The position numbers and the translations under genes were made by a program. A stretch of DNA of 64,000 nt. It comes from Aeromicrobium sp. A1-2 (GTDB taxonomy: Bacteria; Actinomycetota; Actinomycetes; Propionibacteriales; Nocardioidaceae). This document shows positions 16,154 to 24,807 of this stretch, piece after piece (within the stretch, counting starts at the first letter, position 1; every line of letters begins with the position of its first letter). The notes below the pieces were generated by a model, which searched no databases, was not told where the DNA came from, and worked only from the letters and a program-made list of their open reading frames with translations. The DNA is taken from positions 496,001 through 560,000 of the forward strand of contig NZ_CP027482.1 of assembly GCF_003443875.1 (NCBI RefSeq), written 5' to 3'.

Positions 16154-17198
16154 CGGCCGAGGCTTCCGCGGTGTGGGTTCGCCGAGCGGGCTCAGCGACT
16201 GTCGTCGTGCCGGTCGACTCCCGGTCCATGAGTCCCTGGACGAAGGCGCCGATCTCGCCGATCGCGATGCGCGCCTCGGGCAGCCACGACGCGGCCGCCT
16301 GGAAGACGTGCACTTGACGGTCCCAGACCTGAAGGTCGCAGGCGACACCTGCCGAGACCAATCGGTTGGCCATGAGCTCGGCATCAGCCATCAGGACCTC
16401 ATGCGACCCGATGTGGATCATCGCCGGTGGCATGTCGGCCAGCGGCATGTTGACCGGATCGACGCGGGGTGCGGTGACGCCGTGGTGGGTGTCCATCCGC
16501 AGGGCCACGTCAGTCAGCTTGGCGACGGCCTTCAGCGGGAACGTGTGGCAGCGGTTGGCGTTGCGGTGTCCCTGCTTGCCGGCCGGATCGAAGTCCAGCA
16601 GCGGGGAGATCGCGACGACACCCGCGGGCTGTCCCCAGCCCTTGTCCATGACGGCGCGGGCGACGCTGAAGGCGAGGTAGCCGCCGGCCGAGTCCCCGGC
16701 GATCGTGATGTTCTGCGGCGCGTAGCCCTGGCCGAGCAGCCAGCCGAAGGCTGTGACGCCGTCGGCGATCGACTCGGTGATCGGCTGGTGCGGCATCTGT
16801 CGGTAGCCGACGTTGAGCACAGGCTGCTTGGCTGCGTACGAGATACGGGAGACCAGGCGGCGGTGCGTGTTGAGCCCGCAGGTCAGGAACGCGCCGCCGT
16901 GGAAGTACAGGATCGCGTGCTCGTTGCCGCCGTGGATGTCGGCGACGCCCTTGGCCTGCAGCCACTCGCTGCGGCAGTCGGCCAGGTCGACGGTGCGCCA
17001 CATCGTGCCCTCGTGGACCGGGAGGAGGCGGGCGACGTGGTCGACGAGATTGGGCGGGAAGATGTCGAACGGCAGGTGTGACCACGCTCCGAGCAGTGGC
17101 CGCACCGTGTGACGCAGGCTGAAGCCGAGGAGACGTGACTGCAGACTCGCGCCGTGGAAGAACTGAGGTTGTGCTGCGAGAGTCAGGTGCGGTGCCAT
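16146..17198 (-). CDS. Alpha/beta hydrolase, hormone-sensitive-lipase-type esterase
   Basis: A 350-residue carboxylesterase/lipase. It has the HSL-family oxyanion motif HGGAF (ILYFHGGAFLTCG), the nucleophile elbow GDSAGG (TIAGDSAGGYLAFS) and the acid/His region (IHIGSHEVLMADAELMA ... VHVFQAAA). No signal peptide, so intracellular or loosely membrane-associated. A GGAGGGG ribosome site precedes the ATG. It is divergent from the wax ester synthase, sharing a 146-bp control region, which suggests opposing or joint roles in storage-lipid turnover. Confidence 0.85.
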   Translation of the reverse strand: MAPHLTLAAQPQFFHGASLQSRLLGFSLRHTVRPLLGAWSHLPFDIFPPNLVDHVARLLPVHEGTMWRTVDLADCRSEWLQAKGVADIHGGNEHAILYFHGGAFLTCGLNTHRRLVSRISYAAKQPVLNVGYRQMPHQPITESIADGVTAFGWLLGQGYAPQNITIAGDSAGGYLAFSVARAVMDKGWGQPAGVVAISPLLDFDPAGKQGHRNANRCHTFPLKAVAKLTDVALRMDTHHGVTAPRVDPVNMPLADMPPAMIHIGSHEVLMADAELMANRLVSAGVACDLQVWDRQVHVFQAAASWLPEARIAIGEIGAFVQGLMDRESTGTTTVAEPARRTHTAEASAVR

Positions 17199-17232
17199 CG
17201 AGTCCCCTCCAGAAGGTTGTGGGTCGGCGCTT

Positions 17233-17247
17233 ACCCTCCAAGAGGGT
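17233..17247. promoter_or_regulatory. Inverted repeat in the esterase/wax-synthase intergenic region
   Basis: ACCCTC-CAA-GAGGGT is a perfect 6-bp-arm inverted repeat, 35 bases upstream of the esterase start and about 100 bases from the wax synthase start. It could be an operator for either gene. Confidence 0.4.
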
Positions 17248-17303
17248 CACGAGTCGTTCATGAATACTTCACCCAGAGTGACCTGCGCCACATCCGTTCG
17301 TTA

Positions 17304-17320
17304 GCGTACTGCCAGTACGC
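17304..17320. promoter_or_regulatory. 17-bp perfect palindrome before the wax ester synthase
   Basis: GCGTACTG-C-CAGTACGC is a perfect 8-bp-arm palindrome ending 24 bases before the wax synthase ATG. Its size and position suit a TetR-type dimer site overlapping the promoter or early leader. Confidence 0.5.
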
Positions 17321-17344
17321 CCTTCCCGCCCTAAGGACTGTCGA

Positions 17345-18703
17345 ATGTCGTTCATGCCGCCCACCGACGCGATGTTCTTGCTGGCCGAGAACCGCGATCA
17401 CCCGATGCACGTCGGCGGACTGCAGCTGTTCGTGCCGCCGGACGGCGCCGGGCCGGAGTTCGTCCGCGAGATGCTGGACGCGATGCGGCAGACCGACCAC
17501 ATCTCGCCGCTTTTCCGCAAGCGGCCGGGTGAGCCGATCGGCACGCGTTGGAAGCTCGACGAGACGATCGACTACGACCACCATGTGCGCCATTCGGCCG
17601 TGCCCGGGCCCGGCCGGATCCGCGAGCTGTTGCAGCTGACCTCGCGGTGGCACGGGTCGCTCCTTGATCGGCACCGTCCGCTCTGGGAGGCGCACGTCGT
17701 AGAGGGGCTGCAGGACGGCCGTTTCGCGGTGTACACCAAGGTGCACCACTCGATGGTCGACGGAGTCTCGGCGCTCCGATTGATGCAGCGCTCGCTGAGC
17801 GAGGATCGGGAGGCACTTGACTGCTTGCCTCCGTGGTCCCTCCCCGCGCGCAAGTCATCCGGCGGATCGGGCGGCTTCAACCCGCTGGGACTGGCCCGAG
17901 CGGGTCTCGGAGCGGCAGGCGACATCGCCGGCCTGCTTCCGGCCGGCGTCAAGATCGCCAACCAGATCGTCCGCGACGGCGACATCACGCTGCCCCGTGC
18001 CCCCAAGACGATTCTCAACGGCAATGTCGGCGGGGCTCGCCGATTCGCCGCCCAGTCGTGGGAGATCGAACGAATCCAGAGGGTCGCGAGGTCGTCCGCG
18101 ACGACCCTCAACGATGTCGTGCTCGCGATGGTGTCCGGCGCGCTGCGCCAGTACCTCCTCGAGCAGCACGCCCTGCCGGACGAGCCGATGACCGCCATGG
18201 TGCCGGTCTCGCTCGCCCTGAGGTCCGAGTCCGCAGGCAAGGACTCCGGCAACGCGGTCGGCGCGATCGTGGTCAATCTCGCGACCAACCGCGAGCATGG
18301 GGCGACCCGGCTGGAGGAGATTGCCTATTCCTCTCGGCAGGCCAAGAAGATCCTGCGTGATCTCTCGCCGACCCAGATCCTGGCTCTCTCTGCCCTGCAG
18401 ATGCTGCCGCTCGCGATGTCTCCGATCCCGGGCTTCGTCAAGTACACCAATCCGCCGTTTAACGTCGTGGTCTCCAATGTGCCGGGCCCCAAGAAGCAGA
18501 TGTACTTCAACGGCTCGCGGCTCGACGGCATGTATCCGGTCTCGATCGTGACGGACGGCCTGGCGCTCAACATCACGCTGACCAGCCGCGACAAGTATCT
18601 CGACTTCGGCCTGATCGGCTGCCGCCGCAGCGTCCCACACCTGCAACGACTGCTGACACATCTGGAGGACGCGCTGGCCGAGCTCGAGAAGTCGTGGGGT
18701 TGA
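17345..18703 (+). CDS. WS/DGAT wax ester synthase / diacylglycerol acyltransferase
   Basis: A 452-residue bifunctional acyltransferase that makes wax esters or triacylglycerol from acyl-CoA, usually at the inner membrane or lipid bodies. The catalytic HHxxxDG motif is present (VHHSMVDGVSALRL, about residue 133). The family signatures PLWEAHVVEGL, the NDVVLA segment (TTLNDVVLAMVSGALRQYL) and the C-terminal NVVVSNVPGP are also intact. AAGGA lies about eight bases before the ATG. The last 42 bases of similarity are repeated just downstream (see 18717-18803), evidence of a lost tandem paralogue. Confidence 0.93.
   Translation: MSFMPPTDAMFLLAENRDHPMHVGGLQLFVPPDGAGPEFVREMLDAMRQTDHISPLFRKRPGEPIGTRWKLDETIDYDHHVRHSAVPGPGRIRELLQLTSRWHGSLLDRHRPLWEAHVVEGLQDGRFAVYTKVHHSMVDGVSALRLMQRSLSEDREALDCLPPWSLPARKSSGGSGGFNPLGLARAGLGAAGDIAGLLPAGVKIANQIVRDGDITLPRAPKTILNGNVGGARRFAAQSWEIERIQRVARSSATTLNDVVLAMVSGALRQYLLEQHALPDEPMTAMVPVSLALRSESAGKDSGNAVGAIVVNLATNREHGATRLEEIAYSSRQAKKILRDLSPTQILALSALQMLPLAMSPIPGFVKYTNPPFNVVVSNVPGPKKQMYFNGSRLDGMYPVSIVTDGLALNITLTSRDKYLDFGLIGCRRSVPHLQRLLTHLEDALAELEKSWG
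18641..18682 (+). repeat. 42-bp direct repeat, copy 1
   Basis: Lies inside the last codons of the wax synthase gene. It is identical to 18717-18758 except for one A/G difference; the copies start 76 bases apart. Confidence 0.9.
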
Positions 18704-18716
18704 TCGTTGCAGCTTG

Positions 18717-18758
18717 CTGCAACGACTGCTGACGCATCTGGAGGACGCGCTGGCCGAG
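18717..18758 (+). repeat. 42-bp direct repeat, copy 2
   Basis: Intergenic copy of 18641-18682, 41 of 42 bases identical, between the wax synthase stop and the EamA transporter start. Confidence 0.9.
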
Positions 18759-18803
18759 CCGCATCAGCGGCATCGCCGTTGGCACGGCAGACTGTTCGGG
18801 TGA
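18717..18803 (+). pseudogene. C-terminal remnant of a second WS/DGAT gene
   Basis: In the frame matching the real gene, copy 2 of the repeat reads LQRLLTHLEDALAE and then diverges to a basic tail ending with TGA at 18801-18803 (28 codons plus stop). This is best explained as the last exon-like scrap of a tandem wax synthase paralogue removed by recombination. The TGA overlaps the GTG of the EamA gene (GTGA), so the lost gene was probably translationally coupled to the transporter. Confidence 0.55.
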
Positions 18804-19675
18804 ACGCGTTCCTGGCCCTCGTCGCGATCCTCGGCGTCTCGGCCTCGGGGCCTCTCATGGCCGGTGCCTCCGCGCCCGCGCTGGCGATCGGGTTCTGGCG
18901 CAATGCGCTCGGGACGCTCGCGATCGCGCCGTTCGCAGCCGGACGAGCCTCGCGGGGCGAGCTGACCGCGATGGACCGTCGCGGCTGGCAGACCATCGTC
19001 TTCGCTGGCGTCATGCTCGCAATCCACTTCGGCACGTGGGTCACGGCGCTCAAGATGACGTCGGTCGCCGCGGCGACGGCGATGGTCAGCATGCAGGTCG
19101 TCTTCGTCGTCGTGATCGACCGGCTGCGCGGCGTACGCGCGACGAGTGCGGTCGTCGGCGGAATGGGCCTGGCGGTCGTCGGCGTGCTCGTCATCACGGG
19201 GGTCGATTTCTCCCTGTCGGCACGGGCCCTGACGGGTGACCTGCTGGCGCTGGTCGGCGGGTTGACCGCAGCGCTCTACCTGATGGCAGGCAGCAGCGTG
19301 CGCGAGCGGCTGTCGACGACGTCCTACACCGTCACGTGCTACGGGATCTGTGCTGTGGTCCTGGGGCTCGCCTGTGTCGTCGCCCAGGTCGAGATGGTCA
19401 GCTTCTCGGGTCGCACCTGGGCCGCGATCGTCGCTGTCACGATCACCGCGCAGCTGCTGGGACACTCGGTCCTCAACCATCTGCTCGCGGTCATGAGTCC
19501 AGGCCTGATCTCGCTGCTGCTGCTGCTCGAGGTCCCCGGCGCGGCTCTGCTGGCTGGCATCTTCCTGGGCCAGACGCCACCCGTCGGGGTCTACCTGGGT
19601 CTGGCCCTGATCCTCTCGGGCCTCGTGGTCGTGGTGCTGCGTCGACCGCAGCCCGACGTCGTGCTTGCCGAGTGA
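18800..19675 (+). CDS. EamA-family (DMT superfamily) transporter
   Basis: A 291-residue integral membrane protein with about ten hydrophobic helices arranged as two EamA repeats; GPLMAGASAPALAIGFWRNALG opens the first and TGDLLALVGGLTAALYLMAGSSVRERL the second. Such proteins export amino acids, nucleosides or other metabolites; the substrate cannot be read from sequence. I chose the GTG at 18800 because membrane similarity begins at once there. The frame extends upstream to 18707 only through the duplicated wax-synthase tail. No strong ribosome site is visible. Confidence 0.85.
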   Translation: MNAFLALVAILGVSASGPLMAGASAPALAIGFWRNALGTLAIAPFAAGRASRGELTAMDRRGWQTIVFAGVMLAIHFGTWVTALKMTSVAAATAMVSMQVVFVVVIDRLRGVRATSAVVGGMGLAVVGVLVITGVDFSLSARALTGDLLALVGGLTAALYLMAGSSVRERLSTTSYTVTCYGICAVVLGLACVVAQVEMVSFSGRTWAAIVAVTITAQLLGHSVLNHLLAVMSPGLISLLLLLEVPGAALLAGIFLGQTPPVGVYLGLALILSGLVVVVLRRPQPDVVLAE

Positions 19676-19777
19676 GGTCAGCGGCAGGTAACCAATGTCA
19701 CCTCCATCACCAGGGGACGTGGGCCTGACGTCTCGGTAGAGTCACCGGGTCACCGCCGTCAACGCTGAGGAGCCCTC

Positions 19778-20971
19778 ATGGGTCGTCTTGTGTCCACCGA
19801 AGGTCTGACCGAGATCCAGGAAGAGATCCTGAAGACGGTCCGCTCGTTCGTCGAGAAGGAGATCCTTCCGGTCGCGACCGAGCTCGAGCACAACGACGAA
19901 TACCCGACCGCGATCGTCGAGGGCCTCAAGGAGCTCGGCATCTTCGGCATCATGATTCCCGAGGAGTACGGCGGACTGGGCGAGTCCCTGCTGACGTACG
20001 TCCTGGTCGTGGAGGAGATCGCCCGCGGCTGGATGAGCGTCTCGGGTGTCATCAACACGCACTTCATCGTCGCCTACATGCTGATGCAGCACGGCACCGA
20101 GGAGCAGAAGCAGAAGTACCTGCCCAAGATGGCCACGGGCGAGGTCCGCGGCTCATTCTCGATGTCCGAGCCGGGGCTTGGCTCCGACGTCGCGGCGATC
20201 AAGACCAAGGCGGTCAAGGGCGACGACGGCAACTACACCATCGATGGCCAGAAGATGTGGCTGACCAACGGCGGCTCGTCCAACCTGATCGCCGTGCTGG
20301 TCAAGACCGACGAGGGCCAGGACTCGGTCTACAAGAACATGACGACTTTCCTGGTCGAGAAGGAGGTCGGCTTCGGCGAGACCGCTCCGGGCCTCACGAT
20401 CCCGGGCAAGATCGACAAGATGGGCTACAAGGGCGTCGACACCACCGAGGCGATCTTCCAGGGCCACCAGATCTCCGCCGACCAGATCCTCGGCGGCGAG
20501 TCCGGCAAGGGCTTCTACCAGATGATGGACGGTGTCGAGGTTGGCCGGGTCAACGTCGCCGGTCGCGCCGTGGGCGTCGCCAACCGGGCCTTCGAGCTCG
20601 GCATCGCGTACGCGCAGCAGCGTGAGACGTTCGGCAAGAAGATCGCCGAGCACCAGGCGATCCTGTTCCGCCTCGCCGAGATGGGGACCAAGGTCGAGAC
20701 CGCGCACGCCATGGTCGTCAAGGCGGCCCGGCTCAAGGACTCCGGTCAGCGCAACGACGTCGAGGCCGGCATGGCCAAGTACATCGCTGCGGAGTACTGC
20801 AACGAGGTCGTGGCCGACTCGTTCCGCATCCACGGCGGATACGGTTACAGCAAGGAGTACGAGATCGAGCGCCTCTACCGCGAGGCGGCGTTCCTGCTCA
20901 TCGGTGAAGGCACGGCCGACATCCAGAAGATGATCATCGGTCGCAGCCTGCTCAAGGAATACAAGCTCTAG
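19778..20971 (+). CDS. Acyl-CoA dehydrogenase
   Basis: A 397-residue FAD enzyme catalysing the first alpha-beta oxidation of acyl-CoA, passing electrons to ETF. Visible are the N-terminal helical domain, the middle domain FAD/substrate signature (GSFSMSEPGLGSDVAAIKTKAV), WLTNGGSS, and the C-terminal signature (SFRIHGGYGYSKEYEIERLYREAAFLLIGEGTADIQK). The catalytic base is the Glu of IGEGT, near residue 376. GAGGAG precedes the ATG. It starts a same-strand run with a stress protein, MaoC hydratase and histidine phosphatase, a probable fatty-acid catabolic operon. Confidence 0.93.
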   Translation: MGRLVSTEGLTEIQEEILKTVRSFVEKEILPVATELEHNDEYPTAIVEGLKELGIFGIMIPEEYGGLGESLLTYVLVVEEIARGWMSVSGVINTHFIVAYMLMQHGTEEQKQKYLPKMATGEVRGSFSMSEPGLGSDVAAIKTKAVKGDDGNYTIDGQKMWLTNGGSSNLIAVLVKTDEGQDSVYKNMTTFLVEKEVGFGETAPGLTIPGKIDKMGYKGVDTTEAIFQGHQISADQILGGESGKGFYQMMDGVEVGRVNVAGRAVGVANRAFELGIAYAQQRETFGKKIAEHQAILFRLAEMGTKVETAHAMVVKAARLKDSGQRNDVEAGMAKYIAAEYCNEVVADSFRIHGGYGYSKEYEIERLYREAAFLLIGEGTADIQKMIIGRSLLKEYKL

Positions 20972-20980
20972 GAGCACCAC

Positions 20981-21463
20981 ATGCCAGAAGTCTTCTCGCT
21001 CGAGTACCCGCAGTCCCTGGGGGTGTTCGACCAGTACACCGACGCGCAGAAGGCCGTCGACTTCCTGTCGGACAACAAGTTCGCCGTCGAGAACGTCCTG
21101 ATCGTCGGCACCGAGCTCCGTCAGGTCGAACGCGTCACCGGTCGGCTGACCTGGCGGCGTGTCCTGATGGCCGGCGCGGGGGCGGGCGTGTGGCTGGGTC
21201 TGTTCATCGGCCTGCTGGTGAGCCTGTTCAGCGACGGAAGCTCGTTCCTCTCCGCGGTCGCGGGCGGCATCGTGCTGGGCCTGGTCTTCGGCGTCACCTC
21301 GGCCGCGTTCGGCTACGCGGCGACTCGCGGTCAGCGTGACTTCAGCTCGGTGCAGAAGGTCGTCGCGACCAAGTACGAGGTGCTCGTCGAGCACAAGCTG
21401 CTCGCCCAGGCGCAGGAGCTGCTCGCGACGATGCCCGGCCGCACCCCGAACCCGTTCGCCTAG
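20981..21463 (+). CDS. General-stress-protein-like (YflT-type) membrane protein
   Basis: A 160-residue protein with an N-terminal alpha/beta domain (VFDQYTDAQKAVDFLSDNKFAVENVLIVGTELRQVERV) and two membrane helices (VLMAGAGAGVWLGLFIGLLVSLF and FLSAVAGGIVLGLVFGVTSAAFGY). This is the layout of actinobacterial general stress proteins resembling YflT/GSP17M. It lies nine bases after the acyl-CoA dehydrogenase and three before the MaoC gene, so it is co-transcribed with them. Biochemical role unknown. Confidence 0.8.
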   Translation: MPEVFSLEYPQSLGVFDQYTDAQKAVDFLSDNKFAVENVLIVGTELRQVERVTGRLTWRRVLMAGAGAGVWLGLFIGLLVSLFSDGSSFLSAVAGGIVLGLVFGVTSAAFGYAATRGQRDFSSVQKVVATKYEVLVEHKLLAQAQELLATMPGRTPNPFA

Positions 21464-21466
21464 CCC

Positions 21467-22501
21467 ATGACCAAGACGAATCCCGGCAACTTCTTCGAGG
21501 ACTTCACCGTCGGCCAGGTGCTCGAGCACGCGACGCCGCGAACCGTGACCGAGGGGGATCGTGCGCTGTACGGCGCGATCTACCCCACCCGGTTCGCGGT
21601 GCCGTCGTCGGCGGAGTTCGCCGCATCGGTCGGCCTGACGCGGGCGCCGGTCGAGGACCTGATCGCGTTCCACATCGCCTTCGGCAAGACCGTCCCGGAC
21701 GTGTCGCTCAACGCCGTGGCCAACCTCGGATACGCCGAGTGCCGCTTCCACCGGCCGGTCGTGCCGGGGGACACCCTTCGCACCCGCTCGGAGGTCATCG
21801 GGCTCAAGCAGAACTCCAACGGCCGGACGGGCGTCGTCTACGTGCGGTCCACGGCAACGAACCAGCGCGGCGAGGTCGCCCTGGACTGGGCCCGCTGGGT
21901 CATGGTGCACAAGCGCGACGCAGAAGCTCCGGCGCCGGAGACCGTCGTGCCGGACCTGGCCTCGGTCGTGCCGCCGGAGGAGCTGATCGTCCCCGACGGG
22001 CTCGACTTCAGCGCGTACGACTTCGCTGCCGCCGGTGAGCCGCACCGGTGGGGTGACTACGAGATCGGCGAGAAGATCGATCACGTCGACGGCGTCACGC
22101 TGACCGATCCCGAGCACATGCTGGCCACGCGGTTGTGGCAGAACACCGCCAAGGTGCACTTCAATGTCGAGGCGCGCCCCGACGGCACCCGGCTGGTCTA
22201 CGGCGGCCACGTCATCTCGATGGCGCGGGCCCTGTCGTTCAACGGGCTGGCCAACGCCCAGCTGATCGCCGCGATCAATGCCGGCGCCCACGTCGCGCCC
22301 GCCCTGGCCGGCGACACGATCTACGCCTGGTCGGAGGTCCTCGACACCGCCGAGACCACGGCCCCGGGGGTTGGAGCGCTGCGGTTGCGCCTGGTCGCAA
22401 CGAAGGGTCGCGACGAGACGACGACGCTGCGCGGCGAGGACGGCAAGTATGCCGCTGGCGTCCTGCTGGACCTGGACTACTGGGCGCTCGTGCCGCAATG
22501 A
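21467..22501 (+). CDS. MaoC-family double hot-dog dehydratase
   Basis: A 344-residue protein with two hot-dog domains: an N-terminal one (FFEDFTVGQVLEHATPRTVTEGDRALYGAIYPTRF, about 8-150) and a C-terminal one (VDGVTLTDPEHMLATRLWQNTAKVHFN, about 190-340). It is related to enoyl-CoA and mesaconyl-CoA hydratases. The catalytic Asp/His pair of single-domain MaoC is only partly recognisable, so the exact substrate is uncertain. Its position after an acyl-CoA dehydrogenase supports an enoyl-CoA hydration step. Its stop overlaps the ATG of the next gene (ATGA). Confidence 0.85.
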   Translation: MTKTNPGNFFEDFTVGQVLEHATPRTVTEGDRALYGAIYPTRFAVPSSAEFAASVGLTRAPVEDLIAFHIAFGKTVPDVSLNAVANLGYAECRFHRPVVPGDTLRTRSEVIGLKQNSNGRTGVVYVRSTATNQRGEVALDWARWVMVHKRDAEAPAPETVVPDLASVVPPEELIVPDGLDFSAYDFAAAGEPHRWGDYEIGEKIDHVDGVTLTDPEHMLATRLWQNTAKVHFNVEARPDGTRLVYGGHVISMARALSFNGLANAQLIAAINAGAHVAPALAGDTIYAWSEVLDTAETTAPGVGALRLRLVATKGRDETTTLRGEDGKYAAGVLLDLDYWALVPQ

Positions 22502-23088
22502 GCCCACCGGGGACCGCCGAGGTCGAGGACCAGCTCTGGCTGGTCCGCCACGGAGAGACCGAGTGGAGCAGGAACGGCAGGCACACCTCGACGACCGATC
22601 TGCCGCTGACGGACGTGGGGGTGGCGGGTGCCCGCACGCTGACCGGCCCCCTCGCGGCCGTCGACTTCGCGCAGGTACTGACCAGCCCGCGTCAACGCGC
22701 CCGGCTGACCGCCGAGCTGGCGGGCTTTCCTGACGCCGAGATCGACGCGGACCTCGCCGAGTGGGCCTATGGCGACTACGAGGGGCTCACGACGGTGCAG
22801 ATCCGTGAGTCGGTGCCCGGCTGGTCGGTCTGGACGCACGACAGCCCCGGCGGAGAGACCGCTGCGCAGGTCACCGAACGGCTCGACCGCATCGTGGCAC
22901 GGGCTCGTGCCGCCACGGGCAAGACCCTGGTGTTCGCACATGGCCACTCGTTGCGCGCTCTCGCGGTCCGCTGGCTGGGACTGGACGTGTCCGAGGGGCG
23001 ACGGTTCACGCTGGACACCTCGACGATCTCGATGCTGGGCGTCGATCGTGGCACGCAGGTCGTGCGCCGGTGGAACGTCCAGCCCTGA
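22498..23088 (+). CDS. Histidine phosphatase superfamily protein
   Basis: A 196-residue phosphoglycerate-mutase-like phosphatase. The catalytic RHGE motif (LVRHGETEWSRNGRHTS, R17-H18-G19-E20), the SPRQRARLTAEL segment and the second His (VFAHGHSLRALAVRWLGL) are all present, so it should be active. The ATG at 22498 overlaps the stop of the MaoC gene by four bases. Substrate unknown. Confidence 0.87.
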   Translation: MSPPGTAEVEDQLWLVRHGETEWSRNGRHTSTTDLPLTDVGVAGARTLTGPLAAVDFAQVLTSPRQRARLTAELAGFPDAEIDADLAEWAYGDYEGLTTVQIRESVPGWSVWTHDSPGGETAAQVTERLDRIVARARAATGKTLVFAHGHSLRALAVRWLGLDVSEGRRFTLDTSTISMLGVDRGTQVVRRWNVQP

Positions 23089-23118
23089 CTCGACGGATCC
23101 GAAACGGCCGGCCGTGAC

Positions 23119-23904
23119 ATGCTGTCCGTCATGATCTCGGGGAGTGCCAAAGCGCTCGTTCACCTGTCGGCCGCAGCGTTCTCGTTGGGCCTGCTGACGG
23201 GTTGCGGCGGTGGAGCCTCGTCGGACCCCCCTGAGTCGGCCGAGACGGCGGTCGCGACGGCGACGGCGACGAACCCGCCGGAGGGGTTGACCGCAAAAAG
23301 GCTCGCGGCAGCCTTGCCGGGCGACGACTCGTTCCCCGAGGGGGCCGTTGTGCTCGTGCGATGCCCGGGTGACCCGCCGTGCGACAACAAGGCCACGCAG
23401 ACCCAGGATGCCTCGGTGAGCGTCAACCTGCCCCTTCCTGCGGGCGCGGAGCAGGACACGAACAGCTTCGACGAGGATGCGAAGTTCCGCGTCGATGGTG
23501 GCGAATGGTCTGAGAACCTCTGGCTCCGGGCCTGGATCTATCGCGACGGCACTACGGCAAAGGCCGATGTGGCCGACTTTCGCAAGGACGCCGAGAAGCT
23601 TGTCGGCAACGTGAATGTTCCGGCCAAGAAGATTGACTCGGGGTACGACTACGGCATCCGGGGCTCCGGATCTGTCGACACCACGAAGATCGGCGACTGG
23701 CGAGGTTTTGTGCGGGTGCTGGATGCGACGTTCGTCCATCTCGACGGCCGCATCACCGACAGGCGGTTCAACATCTTTGCCGTGATGGAGAACGACAACG
23801 CCTTCGTGCGGATCGACTCGTCGTTCACGGTCCAGGGTCGCAACAAGGCTGACGCGGTCCGCGCGGTCCAGGACATCCTCGAGGACTACCTCAAGACGCT
23901 CTGA
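23119..23904 (+). CDS. Secreted lipoprotein, function unknown
   Basis: A 261-residue protein with a type II signal peptide: basic start, hydrophobic core (ALVHLSAAAFSLGLL) and lipobox LLTGC, after which the lipidated Cys would begin a Ser/Ala/Thr-rich linker. The mature domain is alpha/beta with a single Cys pair (VRCPGDPPC). Either ATG 23119 or ATG 23131 could start it; the first leaves a more typical n-region. No family was recognised. It stands alone between the phosphatase and the PHP gene. Confidence 0.7.
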   Translation: MLSVMISGSAKALVHLSAAAFSLGLLTGCGGGASSDPPESAETAVATATATNPPEGLTAKRLAAALPGDDSFPEGAVVLVRCPGDPPCDNKATQTQDASVSVNLPLPAGAEQDTNSFDEDAKFRVDGGEWSENLWLRAWIYRDGTTAKADVADFRKDAEKLVGNVNVPAKKIDSGYDYGIRGSGSVDTTKIGDWRGFVRVLDATFVHLDGRITDRRFNIFAVMENDNAFVRIDSSFTVQGRNKADAVRAVQDILEDYLKTL

Positions 23905-23963
23905 GTGGACCCCGCAAGGGTCAGGCTCCCGCCGGCTGCGCTCGGGCGGGTGGCCGCGTGCCA

Positions 23964-23975
23964 TAGCCTGACCCT
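23964..23975 (+). promoter_or_regulatory. Leaderless -10 element of the PHP gene
   Basis: TAGCCT (23964-23969), six bases, then GTG at 23976. No ribosome site. Confidence 0.6.
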
Positions 23976-24803
23976 GTGAAGATCGACCTCCACACCCACT
24001 CGAACCGCTCCGACGGCACCGACACTCCCACCGAGCTCGTGGAGAATGCCAAGGCCGCGGGGCTCGACGTCGTCGCGCTCACCGACCACGACTCCACCGA
24101 GGGGTGGAAGGAGGCCGACAAGGCCGCCACGCGGGTCGGCATCACTCTGGTGCACGGGATCGAGGTCTCGACCCGGCTCGAGGGCAAGAGCATCCACCTG
24201 CTGGGCTATGAGTTCGACCCCCGCAACAAGCCGCTGGTGGCCGAGCTCCGCCGCATCCTGGACGGTCGGGACGACCGGATGCCCAAGATCGTCGAGCGGC
24301 TCAACCACGAGGGCATCGACATCACCGAGGACGAGGTCCGGCACAAGGCGCGCAACGCCAAGGCATCGGGCCGCCCGCACATCGCCGATGTTCTGGTCGA
24401 CAAATCCGTCGTCAAGGATCGGGGCGAGGCGTTCAGCCGCTACCTCATGCCGGGCCGTCCCGGCTACGTCGAGAAGTACGCGGCTGATCTGCCGACGGCG
24501 ATCGGGCTCATCAAGGCCGCGGGCGGCAAAACCGTCATCGCCCACCCATGGTCGCGGGGGAGCGACCGCGTGCTGACCCGGGCCCGATTCGCGGAGCTGG
24601 CCGAGGCCGGTCTCGACGGCATCGAGGTCGACCACAACGACCACGACAGCGAGTCGCGCGCGCGGCTGCGCCAGATCGCGCGCGAGCTCGGGCTGGTCCA
24701 AACCGGCTCGAGCGACTATCACGGCTCCGGCAAGGGGCCGGAGTTCAGCCTGGGCTGCAACACCACCTCGTCGGAGCAGTACTACCGACTGCTTTCGCGC
24801 TGA
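23976..24803 (+). CDS. PHP-domain phosphoesterase (RNase AM-like)
   Basis: A 275-residue metal-dependent phosphoesterase of the PHP family, related to enzymes that hydrolyse nucleoside 3',5'-bisphosphate or trim RNA 5' ends. Metal-binding motifs are visible: DLHTHSNRSDGT (H6, H8), ALTDHDSTEG, HGIEVSTR, IAHPWSRG and GSSDYHGSGKG near the end. The GTG start follows TAGCCT by six bases, so the transcript is probably leaderless. It converges on the flavin reductase gene with only four bases between. Confidence 0.85.
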   Translation: MKIDLHTHSNRSDGTDTPTELVENAKAAGLDVVALTDHDSTEGWKEADKAATRVGITLVHGIEVSTRLEGKSIHLLGYEFDPRNKPLVAELRRILDGRDDRMPKIVERLNHEGIDITEDEVRHKARNAKASGRPHIADVLVDKSVVKDRGEAFSRYLMPGRPGYVEKYAADLPTAIGLIKAAGGKTVIAHPWSRGSDRVLTRARFAELAEAGLDGIEVDHNDHDSESRARLRQIARELGLVQTGSSDYHGSGKGPEFSLGCNTTSSEQYYRLLSR

Positions 24804-24807
24804 CCTG

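Noticed and set aside
20153-22507. 784-codon minus-strand frame across three plus-strand genes
   Set aside because: Spans unrelated genes and has no recognisable domain.
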